Made by a program: the position numbers and the translations under genes
The notes under the pieces: generated by a model
Database searches by the model: none
What the model saw: the letters and a program-made list of their open reading frames with translations, nothing else
Told to the model about the DNA's origin: nothing
In this document: piece after piece, positions 11,901-21,922 of the stretch
How the letters are laid out: each line of letters starts with the position of its first letter
How positions within the stretch are numbered: position 1 is the stretch's first letter
Assembly: GCA_024345305.1 (NCBI GenBank)
Contig: BRON01000001.1
Location: forward strand, 2,170,001 to 2,234,000
DNA length: 64,000 nucleotides
From: Mrakia gelida
Lineage: Eukaryota > Basidiomycota > Tremellomycetes > Cystofilobasidiales > Mrakiaceae
Direction: 5' to 3'

Positions 11901-12087
11901 GGTCCCTCAACCTATATCTTCGGAGATGTGCTATTCTTCTACGTCCATCGAGCCATCGCGCAACGCTGCTGGTTCGTACCCTCTCCCTCTCTTTCTCGTT
12001 CGACCGGTTTCGGTCTTGAACTCGAGAGCGCACACGGACGCCCTCTCTCTCATTTCTCGCAGGGGTTGCCATCAGTGGGACGACTAG
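5955..12087 (+). CDS. PC-esterase/SGNH-like fungal protein, interrupted by a copia element in an intron
   Basis: Supported exons are about 5955-6006, a 6-nt exon 6101-6106, about 6187-6353, about 6474-6747, 11687-11716, a proposed 2-nt exon 11800-11801, 11902-11971 and 12063-12087 (TAG). The product contains RRPDLVIVASLFWDD, HGWTFQEMAWHRSRVHSTIL, LLRIFQLDQSCRAVAKELEV, GGKLEGFSQYYDNDQHF and YIFGDVLFFYVHRAI. This order resembles basidiomycete proteins with a PC-esterase/GDSL-like fold (Asp/Ser ... WGDMLL-type end). The biochemical role is unknown. The exon before the insertion ends at 6747 in phase 2 with a GTGAGG donor. The next exon starts at 11687 after a CTGAC branch point and restores the frame, so the retrotransposon sits in an intron. 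The start codon is uncertain, since upstream exons in the promoter region are possible. The exact borders near 6353 and 6474 are also uncertain. Confidence 0.6.
6800..6804. repeat. Target-site duplication, left copy
   Basis: CAAAA immediately before the 5' LTR, matched exactly by 11646-11650 after the 3' LTR. Five base pairs is the usual copia duplication length. Confidence 0.9.
6805..7031 (+). repeat. 5' LTR
   Basis: A 227-bp LTR starting TGTTGG and ending CAACA. It contains a CACGTGA element (about 6921-6927) and a TATATAAA box at about 6940-6947, a plausible promoter for the element. It appears identical to 11419-11645. Confidence 0.95.
7032..7044 (+). other. Primer-binding-site candidate
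   Basis: CGTTATCAGCACC follows the 5' LTR directly. The same TTATCAGCAC-type sequence is common at this position in copia elements, where a tRNA or half-tRNA primes minus-strand synthesis. The tRNA itself was not identified. Confidence 0.6.
7081..11388 (+). CDS. Copia gag-pol polyprotein
   Basis: One uninterrupted frame of 1,435 codons. Gag occupies roughly residues 1-290 and has a CCHC zinc knuckle starting at Cys243 (CHQCNKVGHFKSEC). The aspartic protease active site DSGA starts at Asp324. The GAG-pre-integrase/zinc region has His469, His474, Cys505 and Cys508. The integrase triad is Asp535 (HTDLAGP), Asp598 (RSDNGGEY) and Glu634 (NGKAERG), giving DD35E spacing. Reverse transcriptase has YVDD at 1095-1098, and RNase H has WTDSDYAGD at about 1265 and SSLEAEYIAL downstream. 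The order PR-IN-RT-RH defines Ty1/copia. Gag and Pol are in one frame with no frameshift or stop, so the Gag:Pol ratio must be set some other way. No catalytic residue is missing, so the element looks coding-competent. Confidence 0.97.
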   Translation: MSSNYSKKLDHKLFKLTALDGTNYETWSVRMEIAFGEAGIKPVVLGTKTRPNLTPEIMEKDTTGQEVVKQQNNVKDIEEWDHMDEFALHRIQMAVSDRELPRIRNCKHAKEAWDLLRKTHKVEGGAGEVMAIRRMRDLKMEEGEPVQEYIDEFQRIIDDMSALGLNIPDRMSSMFFLSGLPASLEQFIQHQTLQAQESKQELNPTAVATSLLIHVRTHESLKPTGTSSSKETVLLVDKRTAKCHQCNKVGHFKSECWELNGGKPTGQGQGGKGRKFGKGKKENKGNWKDREEAHLVDYGLQAGSDIATSAQALFAQTKHGYIADSGASNHIVGDRERFVTYKAHNGTVTTANGSIVQILGIGSIHLQTTVKGSRKAFTISDVYHIPGFSNLISIGQLGNKGVETRFPSKGTTQTNKRCQFLRDGSLFMEGKEVSKNLYMLDVSDFKGVGSGGEDVALAATGVDKIEVLHRRLGHASISAMEELSRQKLLPTFTKKDIIGFKERICVPCVEGKQHRTPFPTSTTKTTSPLELVHTDLAGPMPIASAQGMRYMMTIWDDFSNYHWSFAMKRKSETLATFITWRKREEKRTNHVVKRIRSDNGGEYTSKDYEFYLRDEGITKETTIPHTPQQNGKAERGMRTIEEKITCALRDARDLDGSYWAEAMNYATYTINRIPSSSVNSQTPYQAYYKRKPDLTAMRTFGALAYALNLQKIKHQPKSIKCIFLGYGDLNGKKAYRLQVHGDPKRSILHSRDVIFDETRGVHQTVELPGMGQAGIKEDHKEEEEEEKELEEDKGEEQHLLKSNQQDPVRETEARKPNPSRVKHSYTYEPIIDEPAVDLSGSYGRGQRNKKPFTGTGDSARFVQTDYDITDFISEDFAGHAQATQPKLEDLPPPSVPNTYGEAMASEHAYFWREAMDEEMVSMEGNGVFELTELPSGSKTVRGRWVYALKKGADGRITRFKARWVAKGFSQQEGVDYVETYAPVSKLNSLRIVLAITASEDLDLVQGDFKTAFLTADLVETVFMEQPTGYEQKGADKKKLVAHLLKALYGLKQSPLAFYNHSSKFFQTQLNLHPLEADPCIYIGHRKGRRIMLVQYVDDFVAAGDKEDLEWVMTEIQKEFKIDDRGDLNPGTILGIDVTRDRKAGTMDLSQKRYVQTVLERFNMVGAKPNKVPMDDFRQLSVQSEDSGSEKLDGVPYLEAVGSLMYLQVCTRPDIAFAVGVLSRFSSDPRRVHWGAVKKVMRYLQGSADTSLQLGGHSDAPIAELWTDSDYAGDTESRRSTTGFVVKVFGSTVIWASRRQKAISLSSLEAEYIALSAGCRSLRWVAKILAELGYDTGSIPVNIDNQGAIETTKNGTHSEKTKHIDVAYKYGREAQQRGFIKLNYCPTEDMQADILTKALGVEKLERFKKSLNIQKETSRVDQKTSGDMDGNPQRGK
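11410..11418 (+). other. Polypurine tract candidate
   Basis: GAGTGGGAG directly abuts the 3' LTR (TGTTGG), the usual position and composition of the plus-strand primer in copia elements. Confidence 0.6.
11419..11645 (+). repeat. 3' LTR
   Basis: A 227-bp direct repeat of 6805-7031. By reading, every base matches, including the TATATAAA box at about 11554-11561. It is followed at once by the CAAAA duplication. Confidence 0.95.
11646..11650. repeat. Target-site duplication, right copy
   Basis: CAAAA immediately after the 3' LTR, matching 6800-6804. Confidence 0.9.
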
Positions 12088-12605
12088 ATGTTCGGCTTCT
12101 CGCTCGATCTCGTATTTATCTATCTATCTATCTCAGCTCGTGTGGAATCAGAGACCTCTCGTTTCGTCCAAATTCTCTTTGGTTCGGTTTCGTTTGTCTT
12201 GCCTGACTCTTCTGAGCTTGCCCCTTTGTGCTCTTCTATCTACATATTTATCGGGATCTTCTCATCATCTGCTCACGTTACCTACATTACTGTATACACC
12301 TGGCTTCCTGCGAGACAAAAAGTGTGACTCGAAGCTCGGACCGAAGCGAAGTTCGGGGAGAGCCGAACGAAGGAGGTCGAGCTTCCTTCCTTCCCTCCTT
12401 TTGCCACCACCTACAACGACTACTCCTCCTCACGATTGGCCACCATCTGACCCCTCCTACCACGCTCTCTCGTCCTCAGCTCTCGAAGACGAACGAACTC
12501 GGAAACCAAACGAACCCAAACCAAACAAGTCGAGCTCAACTCCCCTTCCTTCCCCTTCCCTCCTTTTCCATCCCCTCCCTTCCCATTGTCTTTCTCCCCA
12601 TCACC
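12088..12605. other. Intergenic region, promoter side of the arrestin-like gene
   Basis: This holds the 3' flank of the PC-esterase-like gene, a short TATC microsatellite (about 12115-12132) and a long CT-rich tract before ATG 12606. I see no gene. Confidence 0.4.
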
Positions 12606-15094
12606 ATGGAAGCCTCCACCTCTCGCCTCCCGAGCTACGCCTCTCCCTCCAAAGACGCCATCTCCCGTATCCCTTCTCTCTCAGCTCTCCATCCCGACCC
12701 AACCCATCCCGCCCACAAGGCCTTGAAAGACTTCGATCTCAAGAAGGACTCCGTCAAGATCTTCTCGTTTTCCCAGGGAGGCGTCATAGTGTGCCCGGGG
12801 GAGGTGCGGTACGGTAGTGAGGCTGGGGAGGACGAAGTGAGTACAGTAGGTTGGAGGGGAGGGAGGGAAGGGAAACGCGAGCTCACCTTTCCTTCTTTTC
12901 CTTCCCTCCCTCCCTCATTCGTTCGTTGGTTCGTTCCTTGCAAATCAGACCTGGGCTAAGTCAGCACCCAACGGAAGACGGTCGCTCAGATCTTCAGTCA
13001 AGGTCGTGGCTCGGCAGAGTCTCTCGTTCCCTCTGAGCGAGGAGCCAAGGAGGAGGACGAGATGGTTCGAGAGGCTGTTTGGAAGGATGTGATGCTTGAG
13101 AAGGGGGTTAATACGTTAGTATGCCTTTCCTTCACCTTTGAGCTCGCCCTTTGAAGTTTGGGCTGACGTCGCTCGTCATGTTGAACAGGTTCGAGTTCCT
13201 TCTCTCGATCCCTCACTCGACTTCGACGTATCAAGAGACGCCCTCTATGCTCATCTCTCATCTCGCTGTTGGGACCGTCGTGGGAGGGACTAAGGGACGG
13301 CTTTACGGTTTGAAGGATCCGGTTGACGAGGAGGTGGTTTGGTTCGAGGCTGCTCCTGCTGGGTCTGCGAATCCCGACGGTGAGTCGCGTCCCTCGTTTC
13401 ATCTGGCTTCTCTTCGATTTACCGAACCTATTCGAGCTGAGCTCACTTCCTCTCCTCGTCTTCTTTCAACCCAGCGCTGAGCTGGAACACACGGATAGAA
13501 GGTCTTTCGAGTCAGCTCGGTCCTTTCGCTCTTCACGCGTCGTCTTCTGTACGTCTTTCATTCACTCTCGTCCGTCTCGTTCCCTCGAGCTCACCTACTG
13601 ACACTTTCCTCCATTTATTATCCCTCGCAATTTTCAACGCTCATCGTCTCTCGTCCTCTCTAATCCCTCTTCTCGACACGCTCCCCCATCAACTCTCTTT
13701 CTCTTCTTTCCCTCAGCGCTTCCTCATCGGCGGACCCTTCTCCCTCTCCTTCATCCTTCACTCTCCACTGCCAGATCTACAAGTCTACGCGATCAAATCC
13801 TTCATCAAACAGAATGCTACGATCACCTCCATCCGCTTCCCGACGACATCAGCGACAATCCCGTCGAAGGCGACGGTTCTGGAGGACGGTTGGGCTGGGC
13901 CGTACGGTCCTCAGAGCTTCGCTCAGCTGCTGAAGGAAGGACGAGCAGGGAAAGCGATGATTTTCGATGCTTCAGACGGAGTGAAGGGAGAAGGAAGTGG
14001 AACCAGGAGCTGGACGTTCCAGAATGTCGTGCGAATGGTGAGCTCGACGCGTTCCCCTGTTCTCGTCCAGATCTTTCGATCAGGACCGACTCGTCCTCTC
14101 TTCCGGGTCTCACAACTTCCATACTGCGCTTTTCACTCCTCAGCCTATTCATGAAAAACTACGAGCTACAACTCACCCAAGCACCGTCTCCTCTGTTCGA
14201 ATCGCATCCGACCTTGTCGTCGAGCCCTTCTTTGCTCTCAAGGACTCCCCTAACTCAATAACGGTCAGAAAACTCCTCATCGCTACCATCTGTCGGACCG
14301 TCTCTCGACCTCTCAACTGGTCGCCAACCGGATCGAACGAAGACGCGTCTCCCATCGATCCGGTTTGGATCGCTCAAGCGAACGCGCTGTTAGACGAGGT
14401 CGCTCTTTGGTCCTTCGAAAAGCCTCGGGACGATATCGGAGGGGAAGAGCTCGGTATGAAGACGCATCTCGTCTACGGCACGCTGATCTTCGCCAACACT
14501 CTGGACGTGAGTGATCATCGGTCGTTTTGTTTTCTCCTCAACTTTTCCCACGCTGACCTCGATTTCTCCTTCTTCGACGTAGGTCATCCTTCGCATTGAA
14601 ATTTTAGGCTAGGCTACCCTCGCCATCACTTCGATGTCCAGTTTCGCTCGGAAGCGATTCTGGAGCTGGTTCGAGCGTGCTTCGCTGACGGCGAGTCGAC
14701 TCTCGGGTGAGCTCTCTCTCTTCCTCTTTCCCCTCAACTTCGCTTCTGTAACCCAGCTGACCTTTCTACCATTCCGTTTCAGCTTCCTCTGGCCCACTAT
14801 CGTTGCTGGTTCGCTACTCTGCTCCCCTGACTCGTGAGAGGAAATACTCGCGACGCTGGATCTTCAAGAGAACGCCTGTCTCTTTGAGTTGGACTCCGCT
14901 CGAGAGACTCTGTTGAAGGCGAGTCCACTCTCGTGACTTCTGATCCTTCTTTCATCTCTGACTCGGTTCTCGTCTCTGTCGGTTTCCAGGTCTGGGAGGA
15001 ACGGGACGCAGGGACGACGACGCGTCGTGGCGATCGATCATGGCTCAAGGGGACGGGCTCGCGATTTTTTGATAGTTTCGGACTATTAGGGTAG
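12606..15094 (+). CDS. Arrestin-like protein (tentative)
   Basis: A multi-exon gene from ATG 12606 to TAG 15092-15094. The first exon encodes a Ser/Pro-rich start and FSFSQGGVIVCPGEVRYGSE. The next segments include NTFEFLLSIPHSTSTYQETP and ISHLAVGTVVGGTKG, which resemble the second half of an arrestin N-domain. RFLIGGPFSLSFILHSPLPD with VYAIKSFIKQNATI resembles the start of an arrestin C-domain. Further exons give HTALFTPQPIHEKLR, GYPRHHFDVQFRSEAILEL and LDLQENACLFELDSARETLL. Arrestin-like proteins in fungi are adaptors for ubiquitination and endocytosis; that role here is inference. One intron (14919-14989) appears to use a GC donor. The join around 14700-14840 is not resolved: at least one exon border there is uncertain. 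Confidence 0.5.
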
Positions 15095-16242
15095 CAACTC
15101 GAGCCTCGAAGATATGTGTAACAGCTTCGATCTGCCACGAAAGAGAACGAGCATCATTTTGAAGAGCTCGATCCTCTCCCCTCCTCACCTCCTCTTCTCC
15201 AACTCGTTCCTTCTCCTTCGCGCTCTCCGTTCACAAGGCCACTACAGCTTGACGCAGGACGACTTTTCCGCCAGCAGCAGTGACTTGGATATACAGCGTT
15301 GACTTCGCAACCTGCTTGAAGTCCTCGCGATGGACTGAGGACCTTGTGTTGGGCTCAAAGAAGGACGAATGACGAACTTCGGGGAGGAGTGAGTCGGGAG
15401 GAGTCGAGCGAGAGGCTCGCAAGGTCCGTCTATACCTCCTTTTCTTCGAAATATCACTCTGGAGATTGTTGCTCAGGCTGGTGCCTACGCCATGGATGAA
15501 TTCGTGGGCCAGTTAGGGATCATTGAAGAGGAGGGAAGGGAGTTGGTTGGGAGGAAGGAAGGAGGAGTCCAAGTTGAGCTCGAGCACAACTCTTGCTCGA
15601 CCAGAGACAGAGACGGAATTCGGTAGATCGAAATCATCTAGGACCTTGATATGGGATGACATGACTCCCTCCCGTTCAATCCGCCAGGTCCCTGCTAGGA
15701 GAGCTGATGATCCAGCAGCTAAGGTTTGATCGAAGGCTGACCGAAGACAAGCTCCCTTCCTCCCCTCTCCTCAAGTCTTCACCTCTTCCAGAGCCATCAC
15801 CTATCGACCAGCCCATCTCGTCACTCACAGAGGAAGTCTTCGAGCCAAGCTCGGAGATGCCCTCGACCAAGAAGCTTGGAAGAAGAGCGCGACGGCGATC
15901 CAAGCTCAGCGCCCGTCTTCGACCTCTCCTTCTTCTGGTTCGTTCTCTTTCCTTCTATCTTCTCCCTCCCTCCCTCCCTCTCTACATCTTCTTCTCTCGA
16001 CAAGATCAACTTACACGCCTTTGTCTCTGTTTCCCTCAATCAGTCTTTCACGAATTGCAGACGGCTATCCAGCCCGGCTTCGAAGCAGCCCGATCTCCCA
16101 CCGCGTCTGGAACGTTATCGCTAAGCGCGATGCTATCTCGTGAGTTTGTCAGGCTCTCCGCATACGACGCGCGCTCTCGAATCAAAAGAGCTCACCCATC
16201 TAGTCTTGTTTTCCATCCCCACCATCAAGATCCTCTTCCAAG
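15095..16242 (+). other. Unresolved region with coding-like fragments
   Basis: This region lies between the arrestin-like and amine oxidase genes. Plus-strand fragments look coding but I could not link them: LRNLLEVLAMD (about 15308), LEIVAQAGAYAMDEFVGQLG (about 15460), LRAKLGDALDQEAWKKSATA (about 15843) and FHELQTAIQPGFEAARS (about 16050). A minus-strand open stretch with EDFKQVAKSTLYIQVTAAGG (about 15231-15340) is an alternative reading of part of it. The plus-strand pieces fall in different frames. Either this is a small gene with several introns or it is a decayed one. Putative introns with CTGAC branch points and TCAG acceptors favour a real gene at least from about 15840 to 16140. No function is suggested. 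Confidence 0.3.
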
Positions 16243-19200
16243 ATGCATCTCCTCTCAACTCTCCTTTCGGTCGCATCCCTCGCCTCGTTGGAATCCCTCG
16301 CCGCTCCCTCTCCCAAAATCCCCTCTGTTCGATGGCCAGAGTACGCCAAACATGCTCAGAGGAGGTCCATGAACGTCACCTCCGACTTCCCTGTTCCTTC
16401 TCTCAACTCAAGCAAGGCCAACATCTTCGCTCCTCTCTCGTCCGACGAAGCTGTAAGTTCCCACTGTTCGCGTCGTCGTCCTCGTCCTCGTCCTCGATCT
16501 CCCTTCCTGACTCCCTTCTTCGGCTTATCGTCCTTGGCTTCATCATCTCAGAGAAGCGTTATCCAGTTCCTTCACGAGAAGGCACCAGAGCTCAACCTCA
16601 CGAACGCTGTCGACGCTGGAGAGTGAGTTCGGCTTTCCTCGTCTTGTCTTGATCGTCGCGAGTGTGGGCGTCGCTGACTGGGTATTCCCTCTCTTCTTCC
16701 CCTCGCAGGTGGGACAACTCGATCACCTTGGTTGACTTCATCCAGCCCAACAAGACTTTGGCTCTCGAGTACCTCGACGGAAACGGAACCGCTCCCGCCC
16801 GTTTTGCGAAGGTCGCTGTGATGTTTTCGGCCTGCGATGAGGTGAGCTTTCGCAAACTCTCTTCTTCCTCTTCGCTCTCTGGGAGCTAACTTCTTACCTA
16901 CCTTCTCTCCTCCCTCTACCGAACACTAGCCCTTCGTTCAAGACTTGGTCGTCGGTCCTCTCCCGATCAGCGACGAAACAAATTACACCTCGCTCGACTG
17001 GACGACCACCTCAGGCTCTTCCAAGATTCGAAACTACGACGCCGATGCGAGCAAGACCGAAGAGTTCAAGACTGAGATCTTTGCCTCGGCTGAGGACGTC
17101 ATCCTCGACCTTCTCAACGGAGTGAGCTCGCGACTTTCCTCCTCCTTCACTTCTCGACGCGATGACTGACGCGTTTCGTATCGCTTTCATCTCTTCCAGA
17201 CCTACGGAGCGGAGCTGAGCGCTGACGGCATCGACCCTCTGTGGAGAGAGTATCCAGAGGATGGACCCATGAAGGTTATCTCGTGGCAGGGCGTCAGTGA
17301 GTACTCGCTCATCTCGTCTTTGCTTTTGCGCGACTGCCTTTCCTGACAGCCTCTTCGCCGTTTGCTCTCTCATCAGTGCGAGTCCGTACCGAAAAGTACA
17401 ACTCGGATTCGATCCTTCCTCAAGGCCTGTGGATCAAGTGAGCTCTTCTCTATCGGCCTCGTTCCTCTTCTCTTTCGCTCGCTGACTTCTTTCGCTCGCT
17501 GACTCGTCTTCGCTTCGACAGGCTCAACATCGCCGGACGGGATCCCTCGAAGTGGGAGATGATGGGTTGGCTATACAACAACGTCTTCTACTCCTCCACT
17601 GCCGACTTCCGTGCTGCATGGGAGTCGGACGGGTTCGAGAAGATCGACATCAACTATGACTCTGCCGATTACGCGACCGATCGAGTTGGTGCTGCTTTCC
17701 CTGAGGACTCCAAGGCCCCTCCCATGTCTATCCAGGTGAGTACCCAAACATCGTTCACGTTCTAGTAGCCACATGCGCTGACTCTCGCCCTCGTCTTCCC
17801 CCTCATCAGCCTGAAGGTCAGCGCTTCGGCGTCGACATCGCTGAACGATTCGTCGAGTGGAACGGTTCGTCTTCTCTTTCGGCTTTCCTTTCGCTGCACT
17901 CATTCATCCTGCTGAACTCTCCCTCTTTTTTCTCGCAGACTTCTCATTCTCCATCTCGTTCACCAAAGTCAGCCCTTGTCGTCGTCGTCGTTCGAGTTCG
18001 AGGACAGCGCGCTGACTCTTTCTCTCGACGATTCCCAGGATACCGGAATGAGGCTTTACGACATTCGATACAAGTCGGAGAGGATCATCTACGAGCTCGC
18101 TCTCCAAGAGGCTGTCGCTCACTACTCTGGAAAGTGAGTCGTCGTTTCGTTCGCCCTCGCCCTCGCCTCCTCTCCCTCCTCGTCCCGCCGGACTGACGCG
18201 TCTCTCGGCCTTTCTGTTCGTCTGCCCTTCTTCTTGAACAACAGCGATCCTATTCAGAGTGGAACCTCTTACCTCGACTCGTTCTACGTGCGTCTTCTGC
18301 CTCTTTCGCGCGTCACTCTGCCGTCTTGCTCACTCGTCCTTCTCTCCGTCGAACCTTTCGCTTCGCTCGCTTTCAGGGATTTGGAGCCTACACCTTCGAG
18401 CTTATCCCGGGAATTGACTGTCCTACTTACTCCACGTGGGTCAAACTACCTCCCTCGCTTCTCGAAACTCCCTCCCTCACTTCTCGATCTCCTCGATCCG
18501 TGCTTACTCGCCTTCCCACTTCTTGCTCTCCATTTCCCTTCTCACCTCTTTCTCTCCATCTCCAGCTTCCTCGACACGGCGATCCACGTCTCAGAGACCA
18601 CTCTCACCCACCCGAGCGCGATTTGTCTGTTCGAGCAGGACGTGGGATACCCCATCTCTCGTCACACCGCGTCCTCTTACCTCTACTCAACCAAGAATAT
18701 CGCCCTCACCGTCCGCACCATCGCAAGCATCGGTAACTATGATTACATGCAGGTTCGTACAGCTTCCAGCGCTCATTCTTAGACGCTCGTCACTCACTCT
18801 TCCCGCGTTCCTCGACGCTCGACGCTCGTCACTCACCTTCCGCTCAAGCTGACCCCCTTCCTTCGATTGTGATCATGAAGAGAGCTACGTTTTCTATGCC
18901 GACGGATCTATCGAGACTGTAGTTCAGGCTTCCGGGTGAGTCGAAGGTCGCGCGTAAGAGACCAGTCATTCGACGCGCCCTGATCCTTCTTGCTTTTCGT
19001 TCTCCCTTTGTCTTCCTCTCCTCTGTTCACAGCTACATCCAAGTTGCTCACTACGCTCACAACGGAGACTACGGTTAAAAGATCCACGATGGTGCATCCT
19101 CCCTCCCCCTCTCGATCTGAGTTGCGTCCGAACGAGTCGCGTTGAGCTGATCCTCATCCTTCTCCTCTTCTCTTTGATCAGCCCTGTCCGGATCTATGCA

Positions 19201-21015
19201 CGACCACGTCCTCAACTGGAAGATCGATTTCGACATTCTCGGATCCAAGAACTCGCTCGCTAAGCGTGAGTCCGTGGAACTCCTCGTTGAATCTGAAGTC
19301 GGAGTCAGTTTCGCTCGACTGACGCGTCATTCTTCCTCCACTCTTCCAGACACCTTCGTCAACGCCGAGGAGAAGTACGTTTGGTCGAACAGTGAGTACT
19401 ACTCCTTCACATCAACTTCCCACTCTCGCTATCCTGACCATCTCTGCATCTCTCTTCAGCCACTCGAACGACCATGATGCTCGAGCGACGAACTCTTCAA
19501 ACCGAGGACGAGGGAAAGTTCGTGAGTACCTCGGAGTTTTCTTTGTTACATTCTCGAAGTCAGCATCTGACTTCTTGCATGTTTCGCTTTGTTCAGAACT
19601 GGGTTGGTAACGGTCAGACTGCTATCATCGTCGAGAATCAGGACGAGCAGAACAAGGTTTGTCTGCTCTCGTTCTCTCGCTCGCGCTCTCATTCTCCAAC
19701 CTTCTTTCCTTTATGTATCGCCGACTCGTACAACGCTACATTATGGAGAGAAACGAGGCTACAAAGTCATGCCTTGTGCGTATCAAGTCCTCTCCGCGAA
19801 CCGTCTCAAATCCACGAGCTGACTTTCCCTTTCTCCCCTCCTCTTCTACAGCTCGAGGTGGAGCAGGAGCTCATCTTACCATCCAGGACTCTCCCAACCT
19901 CAAAGAATCCGAAAACTTTGCCAAGCACCATCTCTACGTTACCAGGAGGAAGGACAGCGAGCCTCAAGCGGTTCGTTTTGATCGTCTCGATCCGTCGCTC
20001 CCTCTCCTGAGACTGATCTTTGTTCTTTCTTCACAGGCTCACCCCAACAACGCCTACGACCCTGGGTACCCAATCGTCAATTTCGACAAGTTCTTCGATG
20101 GAGAGTCGATTGGTCAGGAGGATTCGTCCTATGGGGTGAGTCGACGCGTCTCTCAACTTCTTCGTTTGTTTCGCTCGTTCGTGCACCTTCGCAGCCCTCT
20201 GACTCCCTTTTCCCACCCCATTGCTCTCTCACGTATACTTCACTTTTCAGCCAATCTTGGTATGCATCACGCTCCTCACACGTACGTCCTCATCTTTCCA
20301 TCTCGCTTTCGTTCGTCGACCGACCTAACTTCGCTTTCTCCTCGACTGTCCTTCTCTTTTTGCAGCGGAGACCTCCCAAACACCGTCTTCACGACCGCCA
20401 GCGCTGCTTTCATGATCTCGTGCGTATCCCATTCCTGCTATGGAACCTCTCGAATCGATGAAACGACGACTCGAGCTCACTTCGTCCCTCTTCTTCCGTC
20501 TTCAGCCCTCACAACTACCTCGAGAGCGACCCGTCCAGATCTTCTCGACAGAAGGTCGAGATCAGCTTCAACTCCACCTCCGGAAAGGTGACCGATGTCG
20601 ACGACTCTGGCCTGGCTCATTACGGAAAGACCTTCGATCTTGTCAGTCTGCTCTTCCTTCTTTCCTTCGAATTCTTTCCTTCGAAAGCTGGCCTGACTTG
20701 TCCTTCGTTCTTCATCTCCAGTCTTCCACCGAGGTCGACTACACCCAGTATACCGGAGACAGCTTGAAGAGGAAGTGGCCGTTCGATCGTGAGTAGGCGA
20801 GGATCTTGCTCGACTTTGCGCTCGACATTGGTTCTGACCTTCGACGCGTCTTCCCTTGTGTCTTCCCACCCTTCCTCGGAAACAGCTCTGACCGCCTTCG
20901 ACAATGCGAGTGAGTACTCTCTCATCCCTTCAATTCCTTCTCCTCTTCGTCCTCTAACTCCTTCGTCCGATACTGACTTTCCCTTGTTCCTTCGACAGCC
21001 TCCGCGTCGGCTTGA
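16243..21015 (+). CDS. Secreted copper amine oxidase
   Basis: ATG 16243 opens a signal peptide (LLSTLLSVASLASLESLAAP). Roughly twenty short exons follow and the gene ends NATSASA-TGA (21013-21015). The mature protein reads as a copper/topaquinone amine oxidase throughout. The catalytic-base region has MRLYDIRYKSERIIYELALQ. The cofactor motif IGNYDY has its precursor tyrosine codon at 18738-18740. The copper ligand motif MHDHVLNWKIDFDI begins at about 19197, and the third-histidine region is MHHAPHTGDLPNTVF (about 20270-20385). These enzymes oxidise primary amines to aldehydes with release of ammonia and hydrogen peroxide. The signal peptide and many N-glycosylation sites (NXS/T) argue for secretion rather than the peroxisomal yeast form. 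A role in using amines as nitrogen source is inference. Confidence 0.93.
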
Positions 21016-21922
21016 AATTTCGTTCGCGCGCGCTCGAAGCCATCGACCATCTCCTATCATCTGCTTCTCGCTCTCAACTAGCTCTTCTATCTTGTGTACC
21101 TCGTCTCAAAGCCTCGACTGCTCTCTATTGTATGCCCTCGTCAGCGCTCGTCGCTTCCCCATCTCCTCGTCCTCCTTTCGGGACCTCGTGTTTCTTTTTT
21201 CTCAGACCCCCATCCTGAAACGAACTTTCCGAGGGAGGCACATCACGGGTAACTGTCTCATCTCGGCCTTGGAACTCGAACACGAGCGAGATCGAGGAAG
21301 TCTTCGAACACGACGCGTCGGTCAAGATCATCGCTTGAGGTGGACGCGGTTGTCTTCAGGTCCTCCCCTGGAGTATCCGAGACCCCCGTGACCGACGATC
21401 CTAGATTTATCCGATGTTTGCTTCCGTTGGCGTTTCCTGACGCTCCACTGAGATCGCACGGCACCAACGGAGGAGGGAAACAAAACGAGAGCCTCACCTT
21501 CCCGCCCTCTCGTTCGTTTCGGTCCCCTGGTGGCGAGCTCATCTAGCTAGCACCTTCCCTTCCCTTGGATGCTTTTAGGGTTGAAGAACTGGAGGGGACG
21601 TAGAAACGAGCGTGGATCTGCATGTTTCTCTGATGTCTCACGAGTCGGCTTCGACGTCGACTGTCCCCCCTTCGTTCTTCTCCGCGCGTGGCGTTTCTCG
21701 ACCTCACCAGCGAAACTTAACTCAAGATGGTGTCTCTCAGTAAAGTGCTTGTCGCTTTACAGGAACGTGGTACCCTCCGGAAGCGAGCAGGTAAGATTTC
21801 GTTTCCCAAGGTACAGATGATTCGGGTCGAGGTCAAGCTCAGGAAACCCTTCGCTCGCCGTTCTCTTCTCTTCTTCTCCACCAACTCCCACTCCCGCTCC
21901 CCTCCCCTTCCCTTCTCTTACG
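21016..21922 (+). other. 3' flank of the amine oxidase with an orphan coding-like exon
   Basis: An acceptor-like TTTTTTCTCAG ends near 21206. It is followed by an open stretch that reads RVTVSSRPWNSNTSEIEEVF and closes at TGA near 21338. It may be a 3' exon of an undetected small gene or chance. The rest, to 21922, has no supported gene. A short frame beginning at ATG 21727 may be a 5' exon of the following gene. Confidence 0.3.

Noticed and set aside
12115..12132. TATC microsatellite (and an AGAT run near 732)
   Set aside because: Very short simple repeats, common in such genomes; no further meaning visible.
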